Numbered from the stretch's first letter, positions 26,098 through 35,500 are shown. The stretch: 64,000 nucleotides of DNA from Actinoallomurus purpureus (GCF_024055795.1 NZ_JAMXMY010000001.1:682001-746000); one strand, 5' to 3'. Numbers and translations: made by a program. The notes: generated by a model not told the origin, from the letters alone.

Positions 26098-26200
26098 CGG
26101 AGCCCTGCGACGTTGGCGGCGATGATCTGTGCGGCGGCGCGCGCCGTACTCAGACTTGACGCGGTGCCGTAGTGACGGCGGCGGTTCGTGAGGAGACGCG

Positions 26201-27388
26201 ATGCCCGGCAGGAGATTCAGAGCCCTGATGATCTGCGCGGCGACGGCCGCGGCGTTGTCCGTTCCGGTGAGCCAGGCCGGTGCGGCCGGGCTGCGGGACG
26301 TGTTGTTGGTCGGCAACAGCCAGTCCGGCAGCGTCAGCTTCATCGACGGGCGCACGTACCAGAACCTCGGGTCGTTCAACGTGATCGGGGACCTGCAGCA
26401 GCGGCTCGACGAGATGGACCCGATCCAGCGGGCCGGGTACGAGACGGTCAAGCAGATCGAGGGCGGTGACCGGTTCGTCGACGACGTGCAGCTGTCCCCG
26501 GACGGGAGGGCGCTGTACGTCTCGCGCGGCAACATCGACGACGCGGCGGCGTTCGACCTGGTGTCGGGGCGGCAGCTGTGGCACACCCGGCTGGACGGCT
26601 TCCACGCCGACCACGCGGCGCTGTCCCCGGACGGCGGGAAGTACGTGATCTCGGCGACGACGGCGCAGGTCGCCGAGGTGCTGGACACCGCGACCGGGGC
26701 GGTGCTCGGGAAGTTCGGCACCGGCACCTATCCGCACCAGAACGACTACACCGCCGACGGGAAGTACATCTACAACTCCAGCATCGGGGTGACGTCGCTG
26801 CCGCAGGCGCTGGAGGGCCTCAAGGGCACGTTCCAGCTGACGAAGGTGGACGCGTCCACGCTCAAGGTCGTCAAGACCTGGCTGTTCCCGCACGGGGTCC
26901 GGCCGAACCTCATCGCGCCGGACGGCAACACCTTCTACGCCCAGCAGTCGTACCTGAACGGCTTCATCAAGTACGACCTGGCGCAGTCGAAGATCGTCGC
27001 GACGGTCACCATGCCGTACAGCGCACACGGCAAGGCGCTGAAGCCGGACGACTACCCGCAGAACTCCGCGCACCACGGCCTGGCGTTGTCCGGGGACGGC
27101 GCGAAGCTGTGCGACGTGGGGACGATCGACGACTACACGGCGATCGTGAACACGTCGGACCTGTCCACGAGGGGGATCTTCAACTATCCGACGGACAGCC
27201 TGCCGTACTGGGGGACCAGCAGCGTCGACGGCAACCGCTGCTTCGTCTCGCTCAGCAAGGCCAACGCCGTGTCGGTGATCGACTACGCGACGGCCACGGA
27301 GGTCGCCCGGATTCCGGTCGGGGTGTTCCCGCAGCGGGAACGGATCGGCCAGGCCGCCCCGGAGGCGATCGCGGCCCTCACGGGCTGA
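26201..27388 (+). CDS. Secreted YncE-like beta-propeller protein
   Basis: 395 residues. Signal peptide at 1-29 (RALMICAATAAALSVPVSQAGA). Repeated blades follow: LLVGNSQSGSVSFIDGRT, DVQLSPDGRALYVSRGN, ALSPDGGKYVISAT, RPNLIAPDGNTFYAQQSY, SVDGNRCFVSLSKANAVSVID. The DGRxLYVS and VSVID motifs mark the YVTN/YncE propeller family, extracellular proteins of mostly unknown role. Start has GAGGAGAC upstream. A terminator-like hairpin separates it from the PucR-type gene 68 bases on. Confidence 0.85.
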   Translation: MPGRRFRALMICAATAAALSVPVSQAGAAGLRDVLLVGNSQSGSVSFIDGRTYQNLGSFNVIGDLQQRLDEMDPIQRAGYETVKQIEGGDRFVDDVQLSPDGRALYVSRGNIDDAAAFDLVSGRQLWHTRLDGFHADHAALSPDGGKYVISATTAQVAEVLDTATGAVLGKFGTGTYPHQNDYTADGKYIYNSSIGVTSLPQALEGLKGTFQLTKVDASTLKVVKTWLFPHGVRPNLIAPDGNTFYAQQSYLNGFIKYDLAQSKIVATVTMPYSAHGKALKPDDYPQNSAHHGLALSGDGAKLCDVGTIDDYTAIVNTSDLSTRGIFNYPTDSLPYWGTSSVDGNRCFVSLSKANAVSVIDYATATEVARIPVGVFPQRERIGQAAPEAIAALTG

Positions 27389-27400
27389 TCCGGTTCACAC

Positions 27401-27434
27401 TGGGCGTCGCGGGAGAGCCTTTCCGCGACGCCCA
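27401..27434 (+). terminator. 12-bp hairpin between propeller and PucR-type genes
   Basis: TGGGCGTCGCGG (27401-27412) pairs fully with CCGCGACGCCCA (27423-27434) across a ten-base loop. It sits 13 bases after the propeller stop codon and can end or attenuate transcription before the regulator. Confidence 0.65.
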
Positions 27435-27455
27435 TCGCCGTACCGGGAGACGACC

Positions 27456-28574
27456 ATGACGGAACGCGCCGTCCTCCGCCGCCTCATGGAGAAGATGCGC
27501 GCCGACCCGCGGACCCTCGAAGCGGTGGTCGAGGCCGCCCGCGCCGAGTCCCCGCCGATCGCGGCACTGCCCGTGCAGGAGGTCCGGCGGCACATCGCGG
27601 CGCTCCTGGCGGTGGTGTCGGCGGCGTTCATCGACGAGTCGGGGCTGAACGAGGACGACGCGCGCGTCGCGGACCGGCTGGCCACCGACCGGGCGTTGCA
27701 GGGGGTTCCGCTGGCGGCGCTGCTGGACGGGTTCCAGGCGGCGCGCTCGCACATCATGAAACGGCTGCTGAACGAGGCCCGTTCGGCGGGGGTTTCCCTC
27801 GACGCGCTGATCGAGGAGATCATGGAGCTCGACGCGTACGCGAACGGGCTGCAGAACCGCCTCATCCACGCGTTCCGGGAGACCGAGCTGAGCCTGGCGC
27901 ACTCCGCGCACGCCACCCGTCTGCAGGCGCTGCGGGACCTGCTCGCCGGGGGCCCGGTCGCGGGGGCCGCCGACGCCGGGCTGGACGTGCGGCGCCGCTA
28001 CCACTGCCTGGTCACCGACATCGGCGATCCGCGGGAGGCGCGGCGGGCCGAGGCGGCGCTGGGCCTGCCGGACGGGGTGTCGGGGCTGGTCGACGGCCGG
28101 TTGTGCGCGGTGACGACCCGGCTTCCGGCCGAGAGCGCGACGCTGACGGTCGCCGGTCCGGCGGTGCGGCCAGGGGAGCTGGCCGAGGTGTACCGGCTGT
28201 GCCGGACCGCGCTGGCCTCGGCGCGGTGCCGGGGCCTGGACGGGTTGTGGGAGCTGACGGCGCTGGCGGTGCCGGTGGCGTTCGACGCGCATCCCCTGCT
28301 CGGTGAACTGCTGGCCCGCGACTACCTGGCGGGGCTGGAGGCGGCCGATGAGTTCCATCGGCTGCTGGCCGAGACGGCGCTCGCGTACCTGGACCACGGT
28401 GGCCGCGCGGACCACACCGCCGCGGCGCTGCATGTCCATCCGAACACGGTCAAGCACCGTCTGCGGCGGCTGGCCGCGCTGACGCCGTTCGGTGATCCGG
28501 TGCCGGCGGGGGAGGCCCTCGCGGGCGCGCTGCGGTGGCGGTGGGCGTTGCAGGCCTGGCTCGCCTCCCGCTGA
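27456..28574 (+). CDS. PucR-type helix-turn-helix regulator
   Basis: 372 residues. A long helical N-terminal sensor (RsbRD-like, residues 10-150), a GGDEF-like middle, and the PucR C-terminal HTH: ETALAYLDHGGRADHTAAAL and HVHPNTVKHRLRRLAAL. GGGAGACGACC precedes the ATG. The family controls purine, amino-acid or carbohydrate catabolism. It follows the propeller gene and is convergent with an SDR gene three bases away. Confidence 0.85.
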   Translation: MTERAVLRRLMEKMRADPRTLEAVVEAARAESPPIAALPVQEVRRHIAALLAVVSAAFIDESGLNEDDARVADRLATDRALQGVPLAALLDGFQAARSHIMKRLLNEARSAGVSLDALIEEIMELDAYANGLQNRLIHAFRETELSLAHSAHATRLQALRDLLAGGPVAGAADAGLDVRRRYHCLVTDIGDPREARRAEAALGLPDGVSGLVDGRLCAVTTRLPAESATLTVAGPAVRPGELAEVYRLCRTALASARCRGLDGLWELTALAVPVAFDAHPLLGELLARDYLAGLEAADEFHRLLAETALAYLDHGGRADHTAAALHVHPNTVKHRLRRLAALTPFGDPVPAGEALAGALRWRWALQAWLASR

Positions 28575-28577
28575 GGG

Positions 28578-29345
28578 TCAGTGGACGGAGAACCCTCCGT
28601 CGACGAAGATCGACTGGCCGGTGACGTAGGCCGACGCGGGGCCCGCGAGGAACACGGCCGCGCCGGCGAAGTCGGCGGGCTCGCCGTTGCGCCCGATGAA
28701 GGTGCGCTCGGCCATCGCGGCGTGCCGTTCGGCGGGGATGTGGGCGGCCAGCGGGGTGATGACGTAGCCGGGGACGAGGGCGTTGGCGCACACGCCGCGG
28801 GAGGACCAGGCCTCGGCCTGGGAACGGGTCAGGGCGACGAGCCCGGCCTTGGAGGCGCCGTAGGCCCCGCTGTTGCTGAACGCCCGGAAGGACTGCTGTG
28901 AGGCGATGTTGATGATGCGGCCGTGACCGCGGCGGGCCATGCCCGGCCCGAACCGCCGGCCCAGCAGGTACGGGGCGTCGAGGTTGACCGCCATGGTCCG
29001 GTCCCAAGTGTCCTCGTCGAGCTCGTCCATCGGGGGGCGCAGGTTGATACCGGCGCAGTTGACGAGGATGTCCGGCTCGCCGAACGGGACGACCGCGTCC
29101 TCGGCCGCGCGGTGCACCTGGGCGCGGTCGGCCAGATCCGCCGAGACGTACGCGGCGGGGCGGCCATAAGATTCCAGCTCGGCGGCCGTCTCCCGCAGTT
29201 CGGGTTCGCGCCGGGCGATGAGCACCACCCGCGCGCCCGCCCGGGCCAGGGCGGTCGCGATGGCCCGGCCGATGCCGGAGCTGCCGCCGGTCACCACCGC
29301 GACCCGATCGTCGAGGGAGAAAAGACCGTCCAGGTAGCTGATCAC
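28578..29345 (-). CDS. Short-chain dehydrogenase/reductase
   Basis: 255 residues from GTG 29345; the longer in-frame extension is proline/arginine-rich and not protein-like. Classical SDR: VVTGGSSGIGRAIATALARAG at 16-36, LVNCAGINL near 92, active-site serine in NIASQQSFR, YGASKAGLVALTRS (Tyr-x-x-x-Lys), and the ending FVDGGFSVH. Substrate unknown; gluconate/2-deoxygluconate 5-dehydrogenase-like proteins look similar. The start has a weak ribosome site. Confidence 0.85.
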   Translation of the reverse strand: MISYLDGLFSLDDRVAVVTGGSSGIGRAIATALARAGARVVLIARREPELRETAAELESYGRPAAYVSADLADRAQVHRAAEDAVVPFGEPDILVNCAGINLRPPMDELDEDTWDRTMAVNLDAPYLLGRRFGPGMARRGHGRIINIASQQSFRAFSNSGAYGASKAGLVALTRSQAEAWSSRGVCANALVPGYVITPLAAHIPAERHAAMAERTFIGRNGEPADFAGAAVFLAGPASAYVTGQSIFVDGGFSVH

Positions 29346-29412
29346 GGGTGAAAACGGTACCGGGGGCCGGGCCGAACGCGGCGATGGGGGCGGTGCCGCC
29401 CGGCTGAGGGCG

Positions 29413-30144
29413 TCAGCGGTCCGCGGCGGCCTCTGCGTGGTCCGCGGGTTCGGCGGCGGCCGGCTCGGCGCGGGCGTCACGGCGGGCGCGGACGCCGCGT
29501 ACGAGCAGGACGGCGGCGACCAGGCCGATCGAGGCCCACGTGCCGTAGCGGGAGATGGTCTTGGCGACGTCGACGGCGTCCTGGCCGAGGTAGTAGCCCA
29601 GGCCCGTCAGCATGCCGATCCACAGCAGCGCGCCGACGGCGTCGAGCAGCACGAACGTCACCAGGCGCATCCCCGTCCAGCCCGCGATGACGAACAGCAG
29701 CGCCGCCGGGACGGGAAGGTAGTAGGCGATGACGACGCCGACCCAGCCGAGCCGGTGACCGAGGCGCTCGGAACGGGCGATCAGCCGCTCACCGCGGGCG
29801 CCGCGACCGGCCACCATCGTGAGCATGCCCCGGCCCCACAGGCGTCCCGCCCACCAGAAGAACGGGTCGAACATGATCATTCCGGGGACGGCCGCGGCGA
29901 CCGCCAGGACCAGGGACACCTGGCCGACCCGGGCGAACGCCCCGGCGGTGACGATCGAGGTCATGCTGCCCGTCAGCAGCTCCAGCAGCACGGGGTTCCG
30001 GCCGATGAGCAGCGGGCGCAGCGGGATGAGGGCCAGGGCGTACAGGCCGCTCAGCGCGATTCCGGCCCAGCAGATCAGGTCGGCGCGGCGCGGCCGGCCC
30101 GTCCAGGGCAGGCCGGGCTGTGATCCATCCCCCGTGACCGACAT
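29413..30144 (-). CDS. DedA-family membrane protein
   Basis: 243 residues from ATG 30144. Segments at about 25-45, 85-110, 135-160, 165-185 and 200-215 are hydrophobic. The DedA/SNARE-associated motif region is FDPFFWWAGRLWGRGM and later YYLPVPAALLFVIAGWTGM with GYYLGQ. DedA proteins act in phospholipid flipping and membrane homeostasis. The C-terminus is a charged Ala/Glu tail. An adjacent GGAGG touches the ATG, closer than usual, so the exact start is uncertain. Confidence 0.82.
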   Translation of the reverse strand: MSVTGDGSQPGLPWTGRPRRADLICWAGIALSGLYALALIPLRPLLIGRNPVLLELLTGSMTSIVTAGAFARVGQVSLVLAVAAAVPGMIMFDPFFWWAGRLWGRGMLTMVAGRGARGERLIARSERLGHRLGWVGVVIAYYLPVPAALLFVIAGWTGMRLVTFVLLDAVGALLWIGMLTGLGYYLGQDAVDVAKTISRYGTWASIGLVAAVLLVRGVRARRDARAEPAAAEPADHAEAAADR

Positions 30145-30417
30145 CCTCCGATGGTAGGCCGTCGGCGCCGGGGCCCGGCGCACCGACGGCCCGCCGGCGC
30201 CCAGGCATGGCCGCGGGCGAGGCCCGGCTCGGTGACCCGTGGCCGGGCGGGGACCGGGCAGGCCGGGGCGTGGCCGTGTTCCCTCGTGGGCGGCATCCTC
30301 AGGTGGTGACGGGGGGTCGGCTGAGCAGCCCCGCGCCGCCGGGCCCCCTGGCGGCCCACAGGATGATGTCGGATTTCCGCGAGCGTGACGCGGTGCGCAC
30401 CGGCGATGCTTGTCGGT

Positions 30418-31887
30418 ATGCATGAGGACGTGGAACGCTGCGTACGCGCCGTGCAGTCGAAGGACGCACGGTTCGACGGATGGTTCTTCACCGCGGTGCT
30501 GACCACCGGGATCTACTGCCGGCCCAGCTGCCCGGTGGTGCCGCCGAAGGCCGAGAACATGCGGTTCTTTCCCAGCGCCGCGGCGGCCCAGCAGGCCGGG
30601 TTCCGGGCGTGCAAGCGGTGCCGCCCGGACGCCAGCCCCGGCTCCCCGCAGTGGAACGAACGCGCGGACCTCGTCGCCCGCGCGATGCGGTTGATCGCCG
30701 ACGGCGTGATCGACCGGGAGGGGGTGCCGGGCCTGGCCGCCCGGCTCGGCTACAGCACCCGCCAGATCGAACGCCAGTTGCGCGCCGAGCTCGGCGCCGG
30801 CCCGCTCGCGCTCGCCCGTGCGCAGCGCGCCCAGACCGCGCGGCTGCTGATCGAGACCAGTTCCCTGCCGATGAGCGACGTGGCGTTCGCCGCCGGGTTC
30901 GCCAGCGTGCGGGCGTTCAACGACACCGTGCGGCAGGTGTTCGCGCTGTCCCCGACCGAGCTGCGCGACCGGGTCGCCCGCGGGCACCCCGCAGCGACCT
31001 CCGGGGCCCTGTCGGTGCGGCTGCCCTTCCGCGCACCGCTGTGCCCGGACAACCTGTTCGGGCACCTGGCGGCGACCGGAGTGCCCGGCGTCGAGGAGTG
31101 GCGCGACGGCGCGTACCGGCGCACCCTGCGTCTGCCCCACGGGCACGGCGTCGTTTCGCTGCGGCCGGCACCCGACCACATCGCCTGCCGTCTGCACCTG
31201 ACCGACCTGCGGGACCTGTCCATCGCGATCAGCCGCTGCCGGTGGCTGCTGGACCTGGACGCCGACCCGGTGGCCGTCGACGACCTGCTCGGCGCCGACC
31301 CGCTGCTGGCTCCGCACGTGGACAAGGACCGCGGCCGCCGCGTGCCGCGCACCGTCGACCCCGCCGAGTTCGCGGTGCGCGCCGTGCTCGGCCAGCAGGT
31401 GTCGACCGAGGCGGCCCGCACCCACGCGGCCCGCCTGGTCACCGCCCACGGCGAACCCGTCGATGATCCCGAAGGCGGCCTGACCCATCTGTTCCCCGGA
31501 ATGGACGCCCTCGCGGCGCTGGACCCGGAGACACTGGCGTTTCCCCGGGCACGCCGTACGACCCTGACCACGCTGATCGGCGCACTGGCCGACGAGCAGG
31601 TCGACCTGGGCGCCGGCAGCGACTGGGGGCGGGCCCGGGAGCTGCTGACGGACCTGCCGGGGCTGGGACCCTGGACCGTCGAGATGATCGCGATGCGCGC
31701 GCTCGGCGACCCGGACGCGTTCGTCCCCGGCGACCTGGGAGTGCGCACCGCGGCGCGGGAACTCGGCCTGCCGGTCACCCCCGCCGCCCTCACCCGGCAC
31801 GCCGCGGCCTGGCGCCCCTGGCGCGCGTACGCGGTGCAGTACCTGTGGGCGACCGGGCGGCACGCCATCAACCGGCTGCCCGCCTGA
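30418..31887 (+). CDS. alkA: Ada-AlkA fusion: methyl-sensing regulator and 3-methyladenine DNA glycosylase
   Basis: 489 residues. The Ada N-terminal zinc domain has Cys34, Cys38, Cys65 and Cys68 (GIYCRPSCPVVPPK, ACKRCRPD), where Cys34 is the expected methylphosphotriester acceptor. An AraC helix-turn-helix follows (ARLGYSTRQIERQLRAELG; DVAFAAGFASVRAFND). The AlkA N-terminal domain comes next, then the HhH-GPD glycosylase (AVLGQQVSTEAARTHA; DLPGLGPWTVEMIAMRALGD with the catalytic Asp in VPGDLG). It senses methylation damage, activates transcription and excises alkylated bases. Ogt follows 19 bases on, same strand. Confidence 0.92.
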   Translation: MHEDVERCVRAVQSKDARFDGWFFTAVLTTGIYCRPSCPVVPPKAENMRFFPSAAAAQQAGFRACKRCRPDASPGSPQWNERADLVARAMRLIADGVIDREGVPGLAARLGYSTRQIERQLRAELGAGPLALARAQRAQTARLLIETSSLPMSDVAFAAGFASVRAFNDTVRQVFALSPTELRDRVARGHPAATSGALSVRLPFRAPLCPDNLFGHLAATGVPGVEEWRDGAYRRTLRLPHGHGVVSLRPAPDHIACRLHLTDLRDLSIAISRCRWLLDLDADPVAVDDLLGADPLLAPHVDKDRGRRVPRTVDPAEFAVRAVLGQQVSTEAARTHAARLVTAHGEPVDDPEGGLTHLFPGMDALAALDPETLAFPRARRTTLTTLIGALADEQVDLGAGSDWGRARELLTDLPGLGPWTVEMIAMRALGDPDAFVPGDLGVRTAARELGLPVTPAALTRHAAAWRPWRAYAVQYLWATGRHAINRLPA

Positions 31888-31906
31888 CGAGAAGAAGGAG
31901 TACCTG

Positions 31907-32476
31907 ATGCGGCATCGTACGCACACGGTGATGGACAGTCCCGTCGGCCCGCTCACCCTGGTCGCGGCGGACGGCGTCCTCACCGGCCTGTACATGGACC
32001 GGCAGCGCCACCGGCCCGAGGAGCACACCTTCGGTGAGCGTGATCACGCGCCGTTCGGTGCGGCGATCCGGCAGCTGGAGGAGTACTTCGCCGGTCGGCG
32101 GACCGTGTTCGACCTGCCGCTGGCGCTGACCGGCACGGCGTTCCAGGAGCGCGTCTGGGCGGCTCTGCGGGAGATTCCGTTCGGTGAGACCGTCTCCTAT
32201 GGCGAGCTGGCCGAGCGGATCGGCCGGCCGACCGCAGCCCGCGCCGTCGGACTGGCCAACGGCAAGAACCCGGTCGGGATCATCGTGCCCTGCCATCGCG
32301 TCGTGGGCTCCACCGGCGACCTGACCGGGTACGGCGGCGGCCTGTCCTGCAAACGGCACCTGCTCGCCTTCGAGCGGCGCACCGGCGCGCATCCGATGGC
32401 GGCGCTGCCCCCGGAGGCTCCGGAGCCGGCTCAGCGCGGCGCGGAACCGCTGTTCACGATGGACCCCGCACGGTGA
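31907..32476 (+). CDS. ogt: Methylated-DNA--protein-cysteine methyltransferase (Ogt)
   Basis: 189 residues. Active site IIVPCHRVVG with methyl-acceptor Cys129, and the helix-turn-helix GETVSYGELAERIGRPTAARAVG with the arginine finger. It repairs O6-methylguanine by transferring the methyl to its own cysteine, once per protein. AAGGAG lies seven bases before the ATG. Directly behind the Ada-AlkA gene and so in its operon. A 25-residue low-complexity tail (LPPEAPEPAQ) is unusual. Its last 23 bases overlap the end of the convergent HTH gene. Confidence 0.93.
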   Translation: MRHRTHTVMDSPVGPLTLVAADGVLTGLYMDRQRHRPEEHTFGERDHAPFGAAIRQLEEYFAGRRTVFDLPLALTGTAFQERVWAALREIPFGETVSYGELAERIGRPTAARAVGLANGKNPVGIIVPCHRVVGSTGDLTGYGGGLSCKRHLLAFERRTGAHPMAALPPEAPEPAQRGAEPLFTMDPAR

Positions 32477-33314
32477 GGTCCTGGGTGCCGACGACCTTGA
32501 GCAGGCGCAGCGCCTCCTGCGAAGGGCTCCCCGGCGCGGCGGTGTAGAAGATCGTCCACTGGTCGCGGTGCGGGTCGTGCAACGCCTCGCAGTCCAGGTC
32601 GAGCCATCCGACGAGCGGGTGGCGCAGCCGCTTGCTCGCCGAGCGGCGGACCTGGACGTCGTGCTCGGCCCACAGGCCGCGGAACTCGGGGCTGGCCGCC
32701 CGGAGCCGCTCGACCAGGCGGCGGACGCCCGCGTCGTGGGGGTAGAGGGCCGCCGCCGCGCGCAGGTCGGCGACCGACTCACGGGCGAACCGCCGGGCGC
32801 CGTCGGCGTCGTGGCGGGCGCGGGCCTTGGAGTCGGTGAAGAACCGCAGGATCAGGTTGCGCTCGCCGGGCGGCAGGCGGGAGAAGTCCCCCAGCAGGGC
32901 GGCCGCCATCGCGTTCCACGCCAGGACCTCATACGTCGCGTCGCACACCATGGCGGGGGTGTCGTCGAGCCGGTCCAGTAGGTGCAGTACCCCGGGCCGT
33001 ACGTCGCGGGCCGGTCCCGGCGGCGGCCCGGGCACCTCCCCGGCCAGGTGGTACAGGTGGTCGCGTTCGTCGTCGGACAGGCGCAACGCCCGGCCGATCG
33101 CGGAGAGCATCTGCCGGGACGGCCGTGGCCCCCGGCCCTGTTCCAGGCGGATGTAGTAGTCCACCGACATGCGGGCCAGCTGCGCGACCTCCTGCCGGCG
33201 CAGGCCGGGAGTGCGCCGCCGCGGCCCGGCCTCCAGCCCGACGTCGCCCGGGCGCACGCGGGCGCGGCTGCGTCGCAGGAAGGCGGCCAGCTCCTTCCGG
33301 TCGAGTTCGCTCAC
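32454..33314 (-). CDS. HTH regulator, MmyB-like ligand-binding domain
   Basis: 286 residues from GTG 33314. Xre HTH near 30-85 (PGLRRQEVAQLARMSVDYYI, RLEQGRGPRPS), then the MmyB-like domain (LDRLDDTPAMVCDATYEVLA with AWNAMAAALLGDF; GWLDLDCEALHDPHRDQW). Same family as the gene at 24282. Ends inside the ogt gene, tail to tail. Divergent from the SDR gene at 33418, which this family often regulates. Confidence 0.87.
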   Translation of the reverse strand: MSELDRKELAAFLRRSRARVRPGDVGLEAGPRRRTPGLRRQEVAQLARMSVDYYIRLEQGRGPRPSRQMLSAIGRALRLSDDERDHLYHLAGEVPGPPPGPARDVRPGVLHLLDRLDDTPAMVCDATYEVLAWNAMAAALLGDFSRLPPGERNLILRFFTDSKARARHDADGARRFARESVADLRAAAALYPHDAGVRRLVERLRAASPEFRGLWAEHDVQVRRSASKRLRHPLVGWLDLDCEALHDPHRDQWTIFYTAAPGSPSQEALRLLKVVGTQDLTVRGPS

Positions 33315-33417
33315 ACGTGCCAGGGTGCCGGATCGATGCCGCCGTGACCACGGGACCGCCGGTACCAGGCTCCATGGGGCTCTCCCGGCCGCGCCGGATG
33401 ACGGCCACGGTGAGGGC

Positions 33418-34161
33418 ATGACGAACTCGAACCCCAGCAAGATCGTTCTGATCACCGGAGCGAACAAGGGCATCGGCTTCGCCGCCGCACGCGAGCTCGC
33501 CGTGGCCGGGCACACCGTCCTGCTCGGCGCCCGCGACCCCGGGCGCGGGACCGCGGCCGCGGCGGAGCTGGCCGCGCAGGGCCTGGCCGTACGCTTCGTG
33601 CACCTGGACGTGACCGAGCCGGACACGATCGAGGCGGCGGCCCGGCTGATCTCCGAGACCCACGGCCGGTTGGACATCCTGATCAACAACGCCGGCATCA
33701 GCCGCGACCGGCCCCACCCGCCGACCGAGCTGCCCGTCGCGGCGCTGCGCGAGGTGTATGAGACCAACGTGTTCGGCGTCGTGGCCGTCACGAACGCGAT
33801 GCTGCCGCCGCTGCGCAGGTCACCGGCCGCGTACGTCGGCAACGTGTCCAGCGGGCTGGGCACCGTCGCGTTCCTCACCGACCCGGACGCGCCGTTCTGG
33901 CAGTACGCGAACCTGCTCGCCTACAACTCTTCCAAGGCCGCGATGAACGCGATCACCCTGATCTACGCGCACACACTGCGGGACAGCGGGATCATGGTCA
34001 ACGCCCTGTCCCCGGGGTTCTGCGCGACCGACCTGAACAATCACACCGGTCACCTCAGTGCGGACGAGGGCGGGGCGCACATCGCCCGCCAGGTCACCCT
34101 GCCCGGCGACGGGCTCACCGGTGTGTTCCTCAACGAGAACGGCGGCACCCACCCGTGGTGA
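33418..34161 (+). CDS. Short-chain dehydrogenase/reductase (carbonyl-reductase-like)
   Basis: 247 residues. LITGANKGIGFAAARELA at 11-28, HLDVTEPDTIEAA, ILINNAGISRDRP near 90, NVSSGLGTV (catalytic Ser) and LAYNSSKAAMNAITLIYA (Tyr-Asn-x-x-Lys). The ending GDGLTGVFLNENG is typical of the carbonyl reductase-like SDRs paired with MmyB-type regulators. The divergent HTH gene is 103 bases away. Confidence 0.87.
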   Translation: MTNSNPSKIVLITGANKGIGFAAARELAVAGHTVLLGARDPGRGTAAAAELAAQGLAVRFVHLDVTEPDTIEAAARLISETHGRLDILINNAGISRDRPHPPTELPVAALREVYETNVFGVVAVTNAMLPPLRRSPAAYVGNVSSGLGTVAFLTDPDAPFWQYANLLAYNSSKAAMNAITLIYAHTLRDSGIMVNALSPGFCATDLNNHTGHLSADEGGAHIARQVTLPGDGLTGVFLNENGGTHPW

Positions 34162-34216
34162 ACGGCCCGTGGTCCGATCAGCTCGTGACAGGTGGCCGGG
34201 CGGCTGGGAGTGGGTG

Positions 34217-34630
34217 TCAGTGGGCGGGGGCGAGTTCGGCCAGCAGTTCGCGGACGCGCCGGTCGATCTCGTCCCGGATGGGGCGGACCTGCTCGGCGGC
34301 TTCGCCGGCCGGGTCGGGCAGCTCCCAGTCCAGGTAGCGCTTGCCGGGGAACACCGGGCAGACGTCCCCGCAGCCCATGGTGATGACCACGTCGGCGCCC
34401 TGGACGGCCTCGCCGGTCAGCGGCTTGGGGAACTCCTTGGACAGGTCGATGCCGAGCTCGTCCATCACGGCGACCACGGCGGGGTTGATCTCGTCGGCAG
34501 GTGCGGATCCGGCGGAGCGGACACGCACCTGCCCGGCGGCGTGGTGGTCGAGCAGGGCGGCGGCCATCTGCGAACGTCCGGCGTTGTGGACGCAGACGAA
34601 CAGGACCTCCGGGACGTGGGTCACGCTCAC
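34217..34630 (-). CDS. arsC: Arsenate reductase, LMW-phosphatase type
   Basis: 137 residues. FVCVHNAGRSQMAAALL carries the P-loop CX5R (Cys13, Arg19), and RVRSAGSAPADEINPAVV is conserved in thioredoxin/mycothiol-linked ArsC enzymes. ITMGCGDVCPVFPGKRYLDWELPDPAG gives the later redox cysteines. It reduces arsenate to arsenite. GAGGA precedes the GTG start. Third gene of the leftward arsR-aquaporin-arsC group, 108 bases after the aquaporin stop. Confidence 0.92.
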   Translation of the reverse strand: MSVTHVPEVLFVCVHNAGRSQMAAALLDHHAAGQVRVRSAGSAPADEINPAVVAVMDELGIDLSKEFPKPLTGEAVQGADVVITMGCGDVCPVFPGKRYLDWELPDPAGEAAEQVRPIRDEIDRRVRELLAELAPAH

Positions 34631-34738
34631 TCCTCGGGTTCGAGCGGCTGCGGTGAGCCGTTCGGTTGCGGATCTCAGGGCCAGGACCTGTGGGTGGTCA
34701 TCGATGCGGGCGGACTTATCGAGCAGGCGAGGGCGGGT

Positions 34739-35500
34739 TCACGCGGAGGCGGGCTGCTGAGCGCCGGCCGCCGGTTCCGCGTGCGGGACGACGACGTCAT
34801 CGGCACCCGAGCCTGTCCCGGCGGCCGGGTACAGGACGAGCACGAGGGCGGCGCCGATGAGGGCGCCGGCGAGTTGTGCGGCGATGAAGGGGGCGACCGA
34901 GGCGGGGGCGATGCCGGCGAAGGTGTCGCTGAAGGCGCGGGCGATGGTGACGGCGGGGTTGGCGAAGGAGGTGGAGGAGGTGAACCAGTACGCGGCACCG
35001 ATGTAGGCGCCGACCGCAGCCGGGGCGAGCCGGGCCCGATCGGTGCGGGCCAAGGCGAAGATGAGGGCGACCAGCCCCGCGGTGGCCACCACCTCACTCA
35101 GCCACAGGTGGCCGCTGGAGCGATCCTTGGACGCGGTGGATACCGCAGGCAGGGCGAACATCAGATTCGCCAGCATCGCCCCGCCGATCCCCCCGGCGAT
35201 CTGGGCGGGCAGGTAGGCGAGCAGGTCTCGGCCGGGCAGACCTGAGGCGGCCTTGCGGCCGAGCGCCCAGTCCACGATCGAGACGACCGGGTTGAAGTGA
35301 GCGCCGGAAACCGGCCCGAACAACACGATGAGGACCGTCAGCCCGGCCGCGGTCGCCACGGCGTTCTCCAGCAGCTCCAGCCCGACATCGCGTGGGGACA
35401 GCTGCGCGGCCATGATGCCCGAGCCGACCACCACGGTCACCAGTAGACCCGTGCCGATGAACTCGGCGAGCGCCCGCCGCGCCAACGGCGGGGCGGTCAC
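34739..35500 (-). CDS. aqpS: Aquaporin-family (MIP) arsenite channel
   Basis: 253 residues with six membrane segments and both channel half-helices: GAHFNPVVSIVDW (NPV variant) and TSFANPAVTIARAF (NPA). The GTG start overlaps the TGA of arsR by the GTGA tetranucleotide, so it is coupled to arsR. In Sinorhizobium meliloti an aquaporin in the ars operon, AqpS, lets arsenite leave the cell down its gradient after ArsC reduction; the same arrangement here suggests the same role. No ArsB or Acr3 pump gene is in the window. The name is given by analogy. Confidence 0.85.
   Translation of the reverse strand: MTAPPLARRALAEFIGTGLLVTVVVGSGIMAAQLSPRDVGLELLENAVATAAGLTVLIVLFGPVSGAHFNPVVSIVDWALGRKAASGLPGRDLLAYLPAQIAGGIGGAMLANLMFALPAVSTASKDRSSGHLWLSEVVATAGLVALIFALARTDRARLAPAAVGAYIGAAYWFTSSTSFANPAVTIARAFSDTFAGIAPASVAPFIAAQLAGALIGAALVLVLYPAAGTGSGADDVVVPHAEPAAGAQQPASA

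Noticed and set aside
29413-32028. 871-codon minus-strand frame covering DedA and continuing through alkA
   Set aside because: Only the part from 30144 is protein-like; the rest is the shadow of the Ada-AlkA gene.
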